Assembly (NCBI GenBank): GCA_963829505.1
Contig: CAWHIL010000002.1
Coordinates: 496,001-560,000, forward strand
Origin: Roseiarcus sp963829505
GTDB taxonomy: Bacteria > Pseudomonadota > Alphaproteobacteria > Rhizobiales > Beijerinckiaceae
Direction: 5' to 3'
Length of the DNA: 64,000 nucleotides
Shown: positions 43,254 to 52,032 of the stretch, one piece after another
Layout of the letters: every line of letters starts with the position of its first letter
How positions within the stretch are numbered: the stretch's first letter is position 1
Notes under the pieces: generated by a model
What the model saw: the letters and a program-made list of their open reading frames with translations, nothing else
Told to the model about the DNA's origin: nothing
Databases searched by the model: none
Made by a program: the position numbers and the translations under genes

Positions 43254-43372
43254 CGCAAGCCGGTTTCCCGAGGCGTGAGCACCGCGCTCGACGACACGCC
43301 TCCCGGGTTTGCCCTAAAGCGGGCGCCGTGTTAGACGGCGAAATCCTTAACAAAATTGGGGCGAGGCTCCTC

Positions 43373-45220
43373 ATGGCGAAGGCCGCGCAAGCGCCGATAA
43401 CGTCCGCCAACGATACGCTTTTCACGTTCGTTCTCATCAAGCCGACCCATTACGACGACGACGGCTATCCGATCCAATGGTTCCGGTCGGTGATGCCGTC
43501 GAACACGCTTGCCTGCATGTTCGCGCTCGCCGACGACGCCCGCAAGCGCGAGGCGCTCGGCGCGAACGTCGGCATCGAGATCGAAACCTACGACGAGACC
43601 AACCGGCGCGTCGTCCCGAGCCGCATCATCGCCGAGCTCAAGGCGAAGGGCGGCCGGTCGCTCGTCGGCATCGTCGGCGTCCAGTCGAACCAATATCCGC
43701 GCGCCCTCGACCTCGCCCGGCAGTTTCGCGACGCCGGCCTTCAGGTCGCCATCGGCGGCTTCCACGTCTCGGGCTGCATCGCAATGCTGCCGGAGACGCC
43801 GGCCGAACTGATCGAAGCGCAGGCGATGGGGATCGCCCTCTTCGCCGGCGAGGCCGAGGACAGGCGGCTCGACGAGATCCTGACCGACGCCTGGAACGGG
43901 ACGCTGAAGCCCCTCTACAATTTCATGGACAAGCTGCCGGCGCTGAACGGCGAGCCGCCGCCGATCCTGCCGCGCAAGCACGTCGAGCGCACCGCCGGCA
44001 CCTATTCCTCGATCGACCTCGGGCGCGGCTGTCCCTACCAGTGCTCGTTCTGCACCATCATCAACGTGCAGGGACGCAAGAGCCGCTTTCGCACCCCCGA
44101 CGACCTCGAGCGGATCATCCGCGAGAACCTCGCCCAGGGCATCGACCGGTTCTTCATCACCGACGACAATTTCGCCCGCAACAGCGACTGGGAGATCCTG
44201 CTCGACCGCGTCATCGAGCTTCGGGAAAAGGAAGGCATCAAGGTCGGCTTCACCATCCAGGTCGACACGCTCTGCCACAAGATCCCGAATTTCATCGAGA
44301 AGGCGACCGCGGCCGGCGCCAAGCGCGTCTTCATTGGCCTCGAGAACATCAACCCGGAAAATCTGATCGCGGCCAAGAAGCGGCAGAACAAGATCACCGA
44401 ATACCGCATCATGCTGCAGAAGTGGCGGGCGCACGGCGCGCTGACCTACGCCGGCTACATCCTCGGCTTCCCGGCCGACACCAAAGAATCGATCTTGCGC
44501 GATATCGAGATCATCAAGAAGGAATTGCCGCTCGACATCCTCGAGTTCTTCTTCCTGACCCCCCTGCCGGGCTCCGAGGACCACAAGACCCTTCTGAAGA
44601 AGGGCGTGTGGATGGACCCGGACATCAACAAATACGACCTCAACCACCGCGTCTCGCATCATGGGAAGATGACCGACGCCGAGTGGGAGGAGGCCTATCG
44701 CGCCGCCTGGCAGTCGTTCTACAGCTATGACCACATCCGCACGATCCTGAGGCGCGCGGCGCAGATCCCGAACGGCCGGCCGAAGGCGATTCTCAGCACC
44801 ATCGGCTGGTTCAAGCTGATGATCGACCACGAGGGCGTGCATCCGCTCGAAGGCGGCGCCTTCCGCCTGAAGTACCGGCAGGACCGGCGGAGCGGCAGGA
44901 AGCTCGAATCGCCGCTCGTCTTCTATCCCCGCTACTGGGGCGGGACCGCTTTGAAAGCGGTGAAATATCTGACCTTCTTCCTCAAGACGCAGTCGATCAT
45001 CAAGGCGGTCCTGAAGGCGCCGGATCGCTATTCCTATTCCGACATCGCCATCGAGCCGCCGAAGGACGACGAGTTCGAGCAGCTTTCGCTCTATCACGCG
45101 ACGACCGGGGGCGAAGCGGCGCTCATGCGCAAGAAGATCGGCGACACCATCCGCGTGACGACCCCGGCGCCCGCCGCCACGCCTGCGCCTGCGCCTGCGC
45201 CGGCTGCGGCGGCGGAGTAA
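43373..45220 (+). CDS. B12-binding radical SAM protein, unknown substrate
   Basis: 615 residues. The N-terminal ~160 residues look like a cobalamin-binding Rossmann domain (LVGIVGVQSNQYPRALDLAR, VAIGGFHVSG). The radical SAM core follows, with the [4Fe-4S] motif CPYQCSFC near residue 220, DDNFARN and GYILGFPADT. A C-terminal domain of about 150 residues has an Ala/Pro-repeat tail. The pattern (HYDDDGYPIQW at the start) suggests a class B methylase or another cobalamin-linked enzyme; the substrate is unknown. ATG 43373 is used; 43328 is also in frame. It is not in a biosynthetic cluster here, so it may serve membrane lipid or cofactor modification. Confidence 0.82.
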   Translation: MAKAAQAPITSANDTLFTFVLIKPTHYDDDGYPIQWFRSVMPSNTLACMFALADDARKREALGANVGIEIETYDETNRRVVPSRIIAELKAKGGRSLVGIVGVQSNQYPRALDLARQFRDAGLQVAIGGFHVSGCIAMLPETPAELIEAQAMGIALFAGEAEDRRLDEILTDAWNGTLKPLYNFMDKLPALNGEPPPILPRKHVERTAGTYSSIDLGRGCPYQCSFCTIINVQGRKSRFRTPDDLERIIRENLAQGIDRFFITDDNFARNSDWEILLDRVIELREKEGIKVGFTIQVDTLCHKIPNFIEKATAAGAKRVFIGLENINPENLIAAKKRQNKITEYRIMLQKWRAHGALTYAGYILGFPADTKESILRDIEIIKKELPLDILEFFFLTPLPGSEDHKTLLKKGVWMDPDINKYDLNHRVSHHGKMTDAEWEEAYRAAWQSFYSYDHIRTILRRAAQIPNGRPKAILSTIGWFKLMIDHEGVHPLEGGAFRLKYRQDRRSGRKLESPLVFYPRYWGGTALKAVKYLTFFLKTQSIIKAVLKAPDRYSYSDIAIEPPKDDEFEQLSLYHATTGGEAALMRKKIGDTIRVTTPAPAATPAPAPAPAAAAE

Positions 45221-45230
45221 GCCGCGGGTC

Positions 45231-45533
45231 ATGGTCTCCGGACAGGACGGTTTGACAGGGGCTCATGCGCGCGCAGCGCGCGCCCTCCTCGGCTGGCCGC
45301 TCGCGAAGACTGCCGCAGCCGCCGGATTGTCGGTCGAGACGCTCGAGCGGATCGAGACCGGCGCTGCGGGCGTCGACGCCGGCGCGCTCAGGAAAGCGCG
45401 GCTCGCATACGAGGCGGCTGGGGTGCGTTTCATCGCCGCCGACGGCGACGGCGGCGCGGGCGTCCGCCTTCGCGCCGGCGCGCCGCCCGGCGTGATCGCG
45501 GCGAACGACCTCAACGCCAGCAACGACGAGTGA
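45231..45533 (+). CDS. Small helix-turn-helix protein
   Basis: 100 residues. ARALLGWPLAKTAAAAGLSV followed by ETLERIETG is an XRE-like helix-turn-helix at about residues 15-45. The C-terminus is a short tail. It starts 10 bp after the radical SAM stop and 12 bp before the glutathione-transferase-type gene, so the three may form a transcript. The targets are unknown. Confidence 0.7.
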   Translation: MVSGQDGLTGAHARAARALLGWPLAKTAAAAGLSVETLERIETGAAGVDAGALRKARLAYEAAGVRFIAADGDGGAGVRLRAGAPPGVIAANDLNASNDE

Positions 45534-45545
45534 GGGCGCGCTTCC

Positions 45546-46508
45546 ATGCTGGTTGACGGCAAGTGGAGCGCCGCCTGGCGCCCGGTGCAGGGGACCGACG
45601 CCAAGGGCGGCTTCGTCCGCCAGATCTCGAGCTTTCGCTCGTTCGTGACGCCGGACGGCGCGCCCGGCCCGACGGGGAGCGGCGGATTCAAGGCCGAGCG
45701 CCGCCGCTACCACCTCTACGCCGGCTTCATCTGCCCGTGGGCGACCCGCATCCTCATCGCCCGCAAGCTCAAGGGGCTCGAAGACGTCGTGCCCGTCTCG
45801 ATCGTCGAACCCGCGATGACCGAGGAAGGCTGGCGCTTCGGCGACTATCCGGGCGCCACGAGCGTCGACGACGTCAACGGCGCGACCCACCTGCACGAGA
45901 TCTATACGCGGGCCGACCCGCATTTCACCGGCCGCGCCACCATCCCCGCGCTCTGGGATCGCGAACAGAAGACCCTCGTCAACAACGAATCGGCCGACCT
46001 TTTGCGGATCTTCAATTCCGGCTTCGGCGCGCTCGCCGACCCCACGGTCGACCTTTATCCGGCCGGCTTGCGGCCGGAGATCGACGCGCTGAACGACGCG
46101 ATCTATCCGGCGCTGAACAACGGCGTCTACCGGGCGGGATTCGCCACGACGCAGGCGGCTTACGAGGAGGCGTTCGCGCAGGTCTTCGCCACGCTCGACG
46201 ATCTTGAGCGGCGCCTCGCGGACGGTCCTTATCTCGTCGGCGGACGCCTGACGGAGACCGACATCCGCGCCTTCGTCACCCTCGCCCGCTTCGACGCCGC
46301 CTATCACGGCCAGTTCAAATGCAATCTCAAGCGGATCGCCGACTACCCGAACCTCAGCGCCTACCTCGCCCGGCTGATCGCCATTCCCGCCTTCCGCGAC
46401 ACGTTCAACCTCGACCACATCAAGCGCGGCTATTATTCGATCCGGAGTCTCAACCCGACCGGCATCGTTCCGCTTGGGCCCGAACTCGCCTGGGCGCCGA
46501 AGGGGTAG
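45546..46508 (+). CDS. S-glutathionyl-(chloro)hydroquinone reductase
   Basis: 320 residues of the xi-class glutathione transferases (ECM4/YqjG/PcpF). The active-site motif is CPWATR near residue 62, preceded by RYHLYAGFI. NNESADLLRIFN and the C-terminal helical domain are typical. It reduces glutathionyl-hydroquinones, releasing glutathione. It is an independent transferase, unrelated in subclass to the YghU-like one at 16357. Confidence 0.93.
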   Translation: MLVDGKWSAAWRPVQGTDAKGGFVRQISSFRSFVTPDGAPGPTGSGGFKAERRRYHLYAGFICPWATRILIARKLKGLEDVVPVSIVEPAMTEEGWRFGDYPGATSVDDVNGATHLHEIYTRADPHFTGRATIPALWDREQKTLVNNESADLLRIFNSGFGALADPTVDLYPAGLRPEIDALNDAIYPALNNGVYRAGFATTQAAYEEAFAQVFATLDDLERRLADGPYLVGGRLTETDIRAFVTLARFDAAYHGQFKCNLKRIADYPNLSAYLARLIAIPAFRDTFNLDHIKRGYYSIRSLNPTGIVPLGPELAWAPKG

Positions 46509-46560
46509 GCGGCGGCCAATCGCTGATCTGGGCTGGCGCCGATCTGGCGCCGGCACGCTG

Positions 46561-46655
46561 ATTTCGGTGACACGCCCGTGTTTACCCTTTTCTGTTGTGT
46601 GTTGTGGCGTCGCTGTCGCCCGTCAAATCGGTAATGACGGGCGTGTCACCGAAAT
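46561..46655. repeat. Palindromic element A flanking the DUF202 gene
   Basis: Arms ATTTCGGTGACACGCCCGT and ACGGGCGTGTCACCGAAAT form a perfect 19-bp inverted repeat with a ~57-bp loop that contains GCCCGTCA. A related copy lies at 47307-47406. The loop is AT- and GT-rich (TTTTCTGTTGTGTGTTG). Confidence 0.8.
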
Positions 46656-46744
46656 CGAAATGCCTGTTATGTGTTGTGCGTCGCTGTAGCGGCGGTGCGC
46701 CCCGCCATCGGAGCGAAGGCCCTGCTGTGGCGCGTCGGCAGGCT

Positions 46745-47179
46745 TTACAAGAGGCGCAGCAGCACCGCGAAGAACGCGAACAGGCCGATGAAAATCAGAA
46801 GCACGGCGATCCCGAGCACCGGGGTGCCTGTCGGCGCCTTCCCCACCCCCGCAATCGGACTGAAGGGTGCGCCCCATAGGTAATTGAGGGCCCACCGATA
46901 CTCCCAGATCGCGACCGCGAGCGCGAGGACGCCGCACCCGATGAGCGCCATGCCGAGGTAGACCGGCGCGGTCGGAAGATAGGCCGAGCGGGCGTCGGGC
47001 GCCTGCTGCAGATGCTCGAAGAACTGGACGATGGCGAAGCCGAAGCCGATCAGCGCGGTTGCGGTGCGCAGCCACGACATCATGGTCCGCTCGAGGCTCA
47101 TGCGCGTGCGAAGCCAGCTGAAGTGGCTTTCCGCCGTCGTTCGGACTTCAAATCGCGGCGCCTCGGGTGAATCGGTCAT
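46745..47179 (-). CDS. DUF202 / YidH-family membrane protein
   Basis: 144 residues. An N-terminal cytosolic segment carries the DUF202 core LRTRMSLERTMMSWLRTA, and three membrane helices follow (about residues 45-60, 75-100 and 122-143). YidH relatives are small inner-membrane proteins of unknown function. ATG 47179 has GGAAGGGGG upstream. The gene is bracketed by two palindromic elements (A and B). It is not linked to neighbouring genes. Confidence 0.85.
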   Translation of the reverse strand: MTDSPEAPRFEVRTTAESHFSWLRTRMSLERTMMSWLRTATALIGFGFAIVQFFEHLQQAPDARSAYLPTAPVYLGMALIGCGVLALAVAIWEYRWALNYLWGAPFSPIAGVGKAPTGTPVLGIAVLLIFIGLFAFFAVLLRLL

Positions 47180-47306
47180 GTCGACCCCCTTCCGACCAAT
47201 CCGCGACCCGCGGACAAGAAACAAGGCGACACGAAGCGCGCTGTCGCGCCGCCCGTATCGGGTAGAACGTCTCTAACCCCTGCGCAACTGCCAGCCAAAA
47301 CTGCCT

Positions 47307-47406
47307 ATTTCGGCGACACGCCCGTCTTTACCTTCGCGCCGACGCGTCCAACGCGTGTCGTGGATGTCGCCTGTCAAAGCGGAAATGACGGGCGTGTCAG
47401 CGAAAA
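47307..47406. repeat. Palindromic element B flanking the DUF202 gene
   Basis: Diverged copy of element A: ATTTCGGCGACACGCCCGT paired with ACGGGCGTGTCAGCGAAAA and a loop of about 60 bp. The rest of the 308-bp gap (47180-47487) holds no gene I can support. Confidence 0.75.
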
Positions 47407-47487
47407 CGCGCGAAAACGCGAAAAACCGAGACCTTTCCCGCCGGCGGCGCCTCGCCCTATAGTCGCGACCGAGGAGACGCCCGCCGT

Positions 47488-47974
47488 ATGTCCGAAACGA
47501 AGCCCCATCCCGTCGCCCTCGTCGCTGCGGAGGCGCCGGCGCGCGCCAAATCGTCCAATTACCCCGAGCCGTTCTTCTCGCGCATGCTGAAGCGCCAGAA
47601 GCGGCCGCTCGGCGACCTCTTCGGCCTCGTCAACTTCGGCGTGAACCTGACGCGGCTCGCGCCCGGGGCCGAGTTCGGCCTTGCGGCACGCGCATGTGAA
47701 GCAGGACGAGTTCGTCTACATCCTCGAAGGACGTCCGACGCTCGTCACCGACGCCGGCCGGACGCCGCTTACGCCCGGATCGTGCGCCGGCTTCAAGGCG
47801 GGAACCGGCGACGCCCACCATCTGGTCAACGAGACCGCCGCCGACGTCGTCTATCTCGAGATCGGCGACCGCACGCCAGGCGACAGCGCGTCTTATCCGG
47901 ACGACGACCTCGCCGTCACGATGGTCGAGGGCCGCTGGCGCTTCACCCACAAGGACGGAACGCCCTACGGGTGA
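47488..47974 (+). pseudogene. Cupin-domain protein, interrupted by a frameshift
   Basis: The first ~60 codons (from MSETKPHPVAL through GVNLTRLAPGAE) are in one frame. The cupin body (RHAHVKQDEFVYILEGRPTL, GDAHHLVNETAADVVYLEIG) is in another, ending at 47974. The junction is near 47672-47680: one extra T in GAGTTCGGCC explains it, since GAGTCGGCCTTGCGG would read ESALR. The His and Glu metal ligands are in the second frame. Joined length is about 160 residues, as expected. If real, it is a null allele; a single-base error is also possible. Confidence 0.8.
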
Positions 47975-48083
47975 AAAGGAGGGGGCGCCGTTCGCCGGGC
48001 CCGGCGTTAGCCATCTCCGGAAACCAGTATGGCCGCGCGGGCTCGACCCTGTATAGGAAGGAAGCGTCAAGAGGAGGGTTTGA

Positions 48084-49964
48084 ATGCTTGCGACGATGGC
48101 GAAGTCACGCGGGGTCAGGCTGACAGGCTGCTGTCTTGCGGCGCTGCTCGCGGCGGCGCCGATTCTGGCCGAGGCCGATGACGCCAGCCCGCCGGCCGCC
48201 GCCGCGCCCGCGCCTTCCTCGCCGCCGGCGAGCGATCAGAACGGGGCCGCGGGTCCTGCCCCTGCGCCCGTTCAGGCGCCGGCCGGCGACCAGACCGCGC
48301 CCGCTCAGACCGCCGCCCCGCCGCCGGCTGAAGCCTCGCAGCCCGCTCAGGTCACGCTCCAGACTCAAGAGCAATTGCGCAAGCTCCTCATGCCGATCGC
48401 GCTCTTTCCCGATCCGCTGCTCGCCCAGATGCTCCCCGCAAGCGTCTATCCGCTGCAGATCGTTCAGGCGCAGCGCTGGCTCGACGCCAACAAGGCGCTC
48501 GTCGCCAAGAACGACTTCTCCGGCATCGACAGCCAGAACTGGGACCCCTCGATCAAGGCGCTGGCGCGCTTCCCCGACGTGCTGCGCAACATGAGCCAGA
48601 ACCTCGACTGGACGACCAACCTCGGCGACGCGATGGTCAACCAGCCGCAGGACGTTGCGGCGATGATCCAGGGCCTGCGCGCCGAAGCCGAGACGAGAGG
48701 CGCCCTCAAGACCACCCCGCAGCAGACCGTCAAGCGCCAGGGGTCGGGCAAGGGGTCGACCATCGTCATCCAGCCGACGGACCCCTCGGTCGTCTATGTG
48801 CCGACCTATGACCCCGGCGTGGTGTTCGGCACAGCGCCGATCGTCGCCCCGCTCCTGACCTTCGGGACCGGCATCGCGATCGGGGCGCTGGCGACCGGCG
48901 CCTACTGGAACTGGGGAACCGGCGCGATCTTTCCGCCGGTCTGGCCGGGCTATCCGGCATGGCGGCCGCCTTATCCGGGCTGGGGCTGGGGCCGACCCAT
49001 TCCGCCCGGCCATCCCGTGCGCCCGTATCCCCCCGGCGGCCCGTGGCGCCCGAACCCGGGCTATCCGGGCGGCCGGCCGGGAGGCCCTGGCGGAAGACCG
49101 GGCGGCCCTGGCGGACCCGGGCGACCGGGAGGACCTGGAGGACCCGGGCGACCGGGAGGACCTGGAGGACCTGGAGGACCTGGAGGACCCGGGCGACCGG
49201 GAGGACCTGGAGGACCGGGCGGCGGCGGCAATCGTCCTGGCGGCGGCGGCGGCAATCGCCCTGGCGGTGGCGGGGGCGGGGGCGGCAATCGTCCCGGCGG
49301 CGGCGGCAATCGTCCTGGCGGCGGCGGCGGCAACAACCGTCCTGGCGGCGGCGGCGGTGGCAATCGTCCCGGCGGCGGCGGCGGCAACCGTCCCGGCGGC
49401 GGCGGCGGCAACCGTCCCGGCGGCGGCGGCAATCGTCCGGCGAACAGGCCGGGCGGACAGCGGCCAGGCGGTCCGGGCGGCTTCCCCGGCGGACGGCCCG
49501 GCGGTCCAGGCGGCGGCATGCGTCCTGGCGGCGGACGGCCCGGCGGCGGCGGCATGCGTCCCGGCGGCGGCGGCGGCATGCGCCCCGGCGGCGGCGGCGG
49601 CATGCGCCCCGGCGGCGGCGGGAGGCCGGGCGGCGGCGGCCATCACGGCGGCGGCCATCGCGGCGGCGGCGGCGGACGCCGTCACTCGGATCTGCGCCTC
49701 AAGCACGACATCGTGCTCATCGGCCGGCTGAGCGACGGGCTCGGCTACTACCGGTTCGTCTACAACGGCGGCCACACCGCCTATGTCGGCGTCATGGCGC
49801 AGGAGGTCCAGAAGGTTGCGCCCGGCGCGGTCACGGTCGGATCGGACGGCTACCTCGAGGTCTCCTACGACCTGCTCGGCCTGCCTTTCGAAACCTACGG
49901 CCGCTGGGTCGCGGAGGGCGCGCATCTGCCGGCCGTGAGGCCAGTCGAGCCTCAGGCGGAGTGA
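48084..49964 (+). CDS. DUF3300 secreted protein with Gly/Pro/Arg-rich region and S74-like C-terminus
   Basis: 626 residues: a signal peptide (about 1-29), an Ala/Pro-rich linker, a DUF3300 domain (about 105-250; LLMPIALFPDPLLAQMLPAS and DPSVVYVPTYDPGVVFG), a ~200-residue repeat rich in GGGGNRPGG, then residues about 533-600 resembling a peptidase S74 intramolecular chaperone. There, SDLRLKHDI has a Ser/Lys pair (S535, K540), and YVGVMAQEVQKVAPGAV and YLEVSYD match the S74 pattern. In phage tailspikes this domain trimerises and cuts itself off before that Ser. DUF3300 function is unknown. The protein is probably exported. Confidence 0.8.
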   Translation: MLATMAKSRGVRLTGCCLAALLAAAPILAEADDASPPAAAAPAPSSPPASDQNGAAGPAPAPVQAPAGDQTAPAQTAAPPPAEASQPAQVTLQTQEQLRKLLMPIALFPDPLLAQMLPASVYPLQIVQAQRWLDANKALVAKNDFSGIDSQNWDPSIKALARFPDVLRNMSQNLDWTTNLGDAMVNQPQDVAAMIQGLRAEAETRGALKTTPQQTVKRQGSGKGSTIVIQPTDPSVVYVPTYDPGVVFGTAPIVAPLLTFGTGIAIGALATGAYWNWGTGAIFPPVWPGYPAWRPPYPGWGWGRPIPPGHPVRPYPPGGPWRPNPGYPGGRPGGPGGRPGGPGGPGRPGGPGGPGRPGGPGGPGGPGGPGRPGGPGGPGGGGNRPGGGGGNRPGGGGGGGGNRPGGGGNRPGGGGGNNRPGGGGGGNRPGGGGGNRPGGGGGNRPGGGGNRPANRPGGQRPGGPGGFPGGRPGGPGGGMRPGGGRPGGGGMRPGGGGGMRPGGGGGMRPGGGGRPGGGGHHGGGHRGGGGGRRHSDLRLKHDIVLIGRLSDGLGYYRFVYNGGHTAYVGVMAQEVQKVAPGAVTVGSDGYLEVSYDLLGLPFETYGRWVAEGAHLPAVRPVEPQAE

Positions 49965-50043
49965 GCGACGCCACTGAGAGGGCGTGACCCGGCGGCGCTT
50001 AAGCCGTCGGGCCCCATCCGCACCCGGATTATCGCGCGCGACG

Positions 50044-50388
50044 CTACTTGCCGAGGCTCGCGATATAGGCCCCGAGGTCGGCGGCCTCGTCGCGGCCGAG
50101 CTGCATGTCGGGCATCTTGGGATGCGGGTCCATCAGGAACGTGGCGATCTTGCCGGCGCTGAAGCCGGGCTCTTTCGCGATCGAGGCGAAGGTCGGCACG
50201 CTGTCCGCGCCGTGCGTCTGGTCGGGCGCGACGATGTGGCAGGCGGCGCACCAGCGCTTGGCGAGCATCTCGCCGTGGTCGGCGTCCGGGGGAAGCGCCG
50301 CGGCGGGCAGCGTCGCGGCAAGCGTAATCGCCAGCGAAGCCACGGCCGGGCCGACGCGAAGTCGAAGCGTGCGAACGGATCTATCCAT
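50044..50388 (-). CDS. Small periplasmic cytochrome c
   Basis: 114 residues. A signal peptide at about residues 1-31 precedes one class I domain with CAACH (about residue 47) and an axial Met candidate in PKMPDMQLG. It is a soluble periplasmic electron carrier of unknown partner. It converges with the DUF3300 gene and is preceded by its own short intergenic region. It is one of three cytochromes c in the window. Confidence 0.88.
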   Translation of the reverse strand: MDRSVRTLRLRVGPAVASLAITLAATLPAAALPPDADHGEMLAKRWCAACHIVAPDQTHGADSVPTFASIAKEPGFSAGKIATFLMDPHPKMPDMQLGRDEAADLGAYIASLGK

Positions 50389-50599
50389 GGATGAGAGGCC
50401 TCCCCGCCGACGGTCTTCCTGGGTGGGCAGGATACGGCGGCGGGGCGCCGGTCCACAAAGCGGCGAAGCGTCGCGGGGATTGTCCGGATCGGTGGAGCGC
50501 TCCGCGAGGCGCCCGGCGTTGGGAACAGGGGCGCCCTTGACGCCGTTTCTGGCTCACCGCCATTTCTGCTAACGTCCCTCGACAAAGGTCGGTTGCGAC

Positions 50600-51358
50600 A
50601 TGTCTGACCATGCTGAGCCGAGAGCTGCCGCCGAATCCGGCGGCTGGACGAACGGCCTCGACCGGCCGGGGTCGCGCCACGGGCCCTTCCGCCGCGGCCT
50701 CCGGAGCGTCATCTTCTTCGTCTCATATCATCTGGTGCTCAACCGCCGGAGCGTCCGGACGACGCAGGCCGCGGGCTTCCGGCTCAGCGTCCGCCCGACG
50801 GTTTTTCATCCCCGCTACTTCCTCAGCAGCGAGTACTTCGCCGCGTTCATCGACGGCCTCGATCTCAAGGGCAAGGCCGTCGCCGACGTCGGCACAGGCT
50901 CGGGCGTCCTCGCCCTCGCAGCCGCCCGCGCCGGCGCCGCAAGCGTGCTTGCGGTCGACATCAATCCGAACGCCGTCCTTTGCGCGCGCGAGAACGCCGA
51001 GGCGAACGGCTACGGGGACCGGATCACGGCGGCCTGCATGGACCTCCTCTCGGGCACGCCCGAGGCGCCGCAGTTCGACGCAATCCTCTCGAGCCCCCCG
51101 AAGCACGAGGGCGAGACGACGGCGGACATGGCCGACCGCGGATGGCACGCGGGACCGCAATACCGAAACGTCTCGGACCTCTTCCGGCAGGCCCGGGCGC
51201 GGCTCAAGCCGGGCGGGCGCCTCTATGTCATGGTGTCGTCGGACTCGGATCTCGACCTCTTCGGCCGACTGATCCGGGAGGCCGGCTTCAGCGCCCGCCT
51301 CGCCGTCGAACGCTCGTTCTATTTCGAATCCATGCTGCTCTACGAGCTGAGGCTCTGA
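50600..51358 (+). CDS. SAM-dependent methyltransferase (PrmC/HemK-like core)
   Basis: 252 residues with a class I fold: motif I VADVGTGSGVLALAA near residue 94, VDINPNAV and SSPPKHEGE at the catalytic loop, where Ser replaces the Asn/Asp of (N/D)PPY. Such a change is seen in relatives acting on small molecules, so a protein glutamine target is uncertain. The first ~90 residues contain a hydrophobic patch (SVIFFVSYHLVL). It overlaps the deaminase gene by one base (TGATG), indicating coupling. Confidence 0.83.
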   Translation: MSDHAEPRAAAESGGWTNGLDRPGSRHGPFRRGLRSVIFFVSYHLVLNRRSVRTTQAAGFRLSVRPTVFHPRYFLSSEYFAAFIDGLDLKGKAVADVGTGSGVLALAAARAGAASVLAVDINPNAVLCARENAEANGYGDRITAACMDLLSGTPEAPQFDAILSSPPKHEGETTADMADRGWHAGPQYRNVSDLFRQARARLKPGGRLYVMVSSDSDLDLFGRLIREAGFSARLAVERSFYFESMLLYELRL

Positions 51359-52023
51359 TGCGGCGCCGCCGCCCTCCGTCCCACGCCGAAGCCAAGGGCG
51401 CGATCGCGACGGACGAAGAGGCGATGCGGCGCTGTTTCGACGTCGCGTTCGAATCGGCCCGGCGGGGCGGCTATCCGATCGCAGCCGTCGTCGCCCGCCG
51501 CGGCCGGATCGTCGCCGAGGCGGTGAACCGCGTCTCGCATGACCGCGACGTCACCCGCCATGCCGAGGTCGTGGCCCTCGCCGAGGCGCAGAAGGCGCTT
51601 CAGACGACGAGCCTCGACGATTGCGCGCTCTATTCGAACATCGAGCCCTGCGCGCTCTGCGCTTACGCGCTGCGCGAAACCCGGGTCGGCAAGGTCGCCT
51701 TCAGCCTGTCGTCGCCAGTGATGGGCGGCTATTCCCGATGGAACATCCTCGGCGACGAGCGAATGTCGGGCGCCATGCCCGACGTCTTCGCCCCGCCGCC
51801 CGTCATCCTGCCGCACTTCCTCGCGGACGAGGCCGACCGGGCGCTGCGCGAAGCCTCGCTGATCTTCTGGACCGGGGCGCGCTCGCGCGGGCTCTTGCGG
51901 CTCGGGACCCCGCCCGAAGGGATCGAGGCGGAGCGCCGGATCCGGCTCGGCGCGATCGTGAGGGAGACGACGATGCGGGCGCTGCGGCGGCGCGTGTTCG
52001 ACCGATTTGGGCGCGGGGGCTGA
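51358..52023 (+). CDS. Cytidine/deoxycytidylate-type deaminase
   Basis: 221 residues with the zinc site of the CDA superfamily: HAEVVAL (about residue 68) and PCALC (about residue 97), with VNRVSHDRDVT before it. It resembles guanine deaminase and TadA-like enzymes, but the substrate is not resolved. Its C-terminal ~90 residues are not typical. The ATG overlaps the methyltransferase stop, so the pair is probably co-expressed. Confidence 0.82.
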   Translation: MRRRRPPSHAEAKGAIATDEEAMRRCFDVAFESARRGGYPIAAVVARRGRIVAEAVNRVSHDRDVTRHAEVVALAEAQKALQTTSLDDCALYSNIEPCALCAYALRETRVGKVAFSLSSPVMGGYSRWNILGDERMSGAMPDVFAPPPVILPHFLADEADRALREASLIFWTGARSRGLLRLGTPPEGIEAERRIRLGAIVRETTMRALRRRVFDRFGRGG

Positions 52024-52032
52024 GGCGCGTTC

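Noticed and set aside
48105..49925. A 606-residue open frame opposite the DUF3300 gene
   Set aside because: It is an Ala/Arg-rich low-complexity shadow of the Gly-repeat region.
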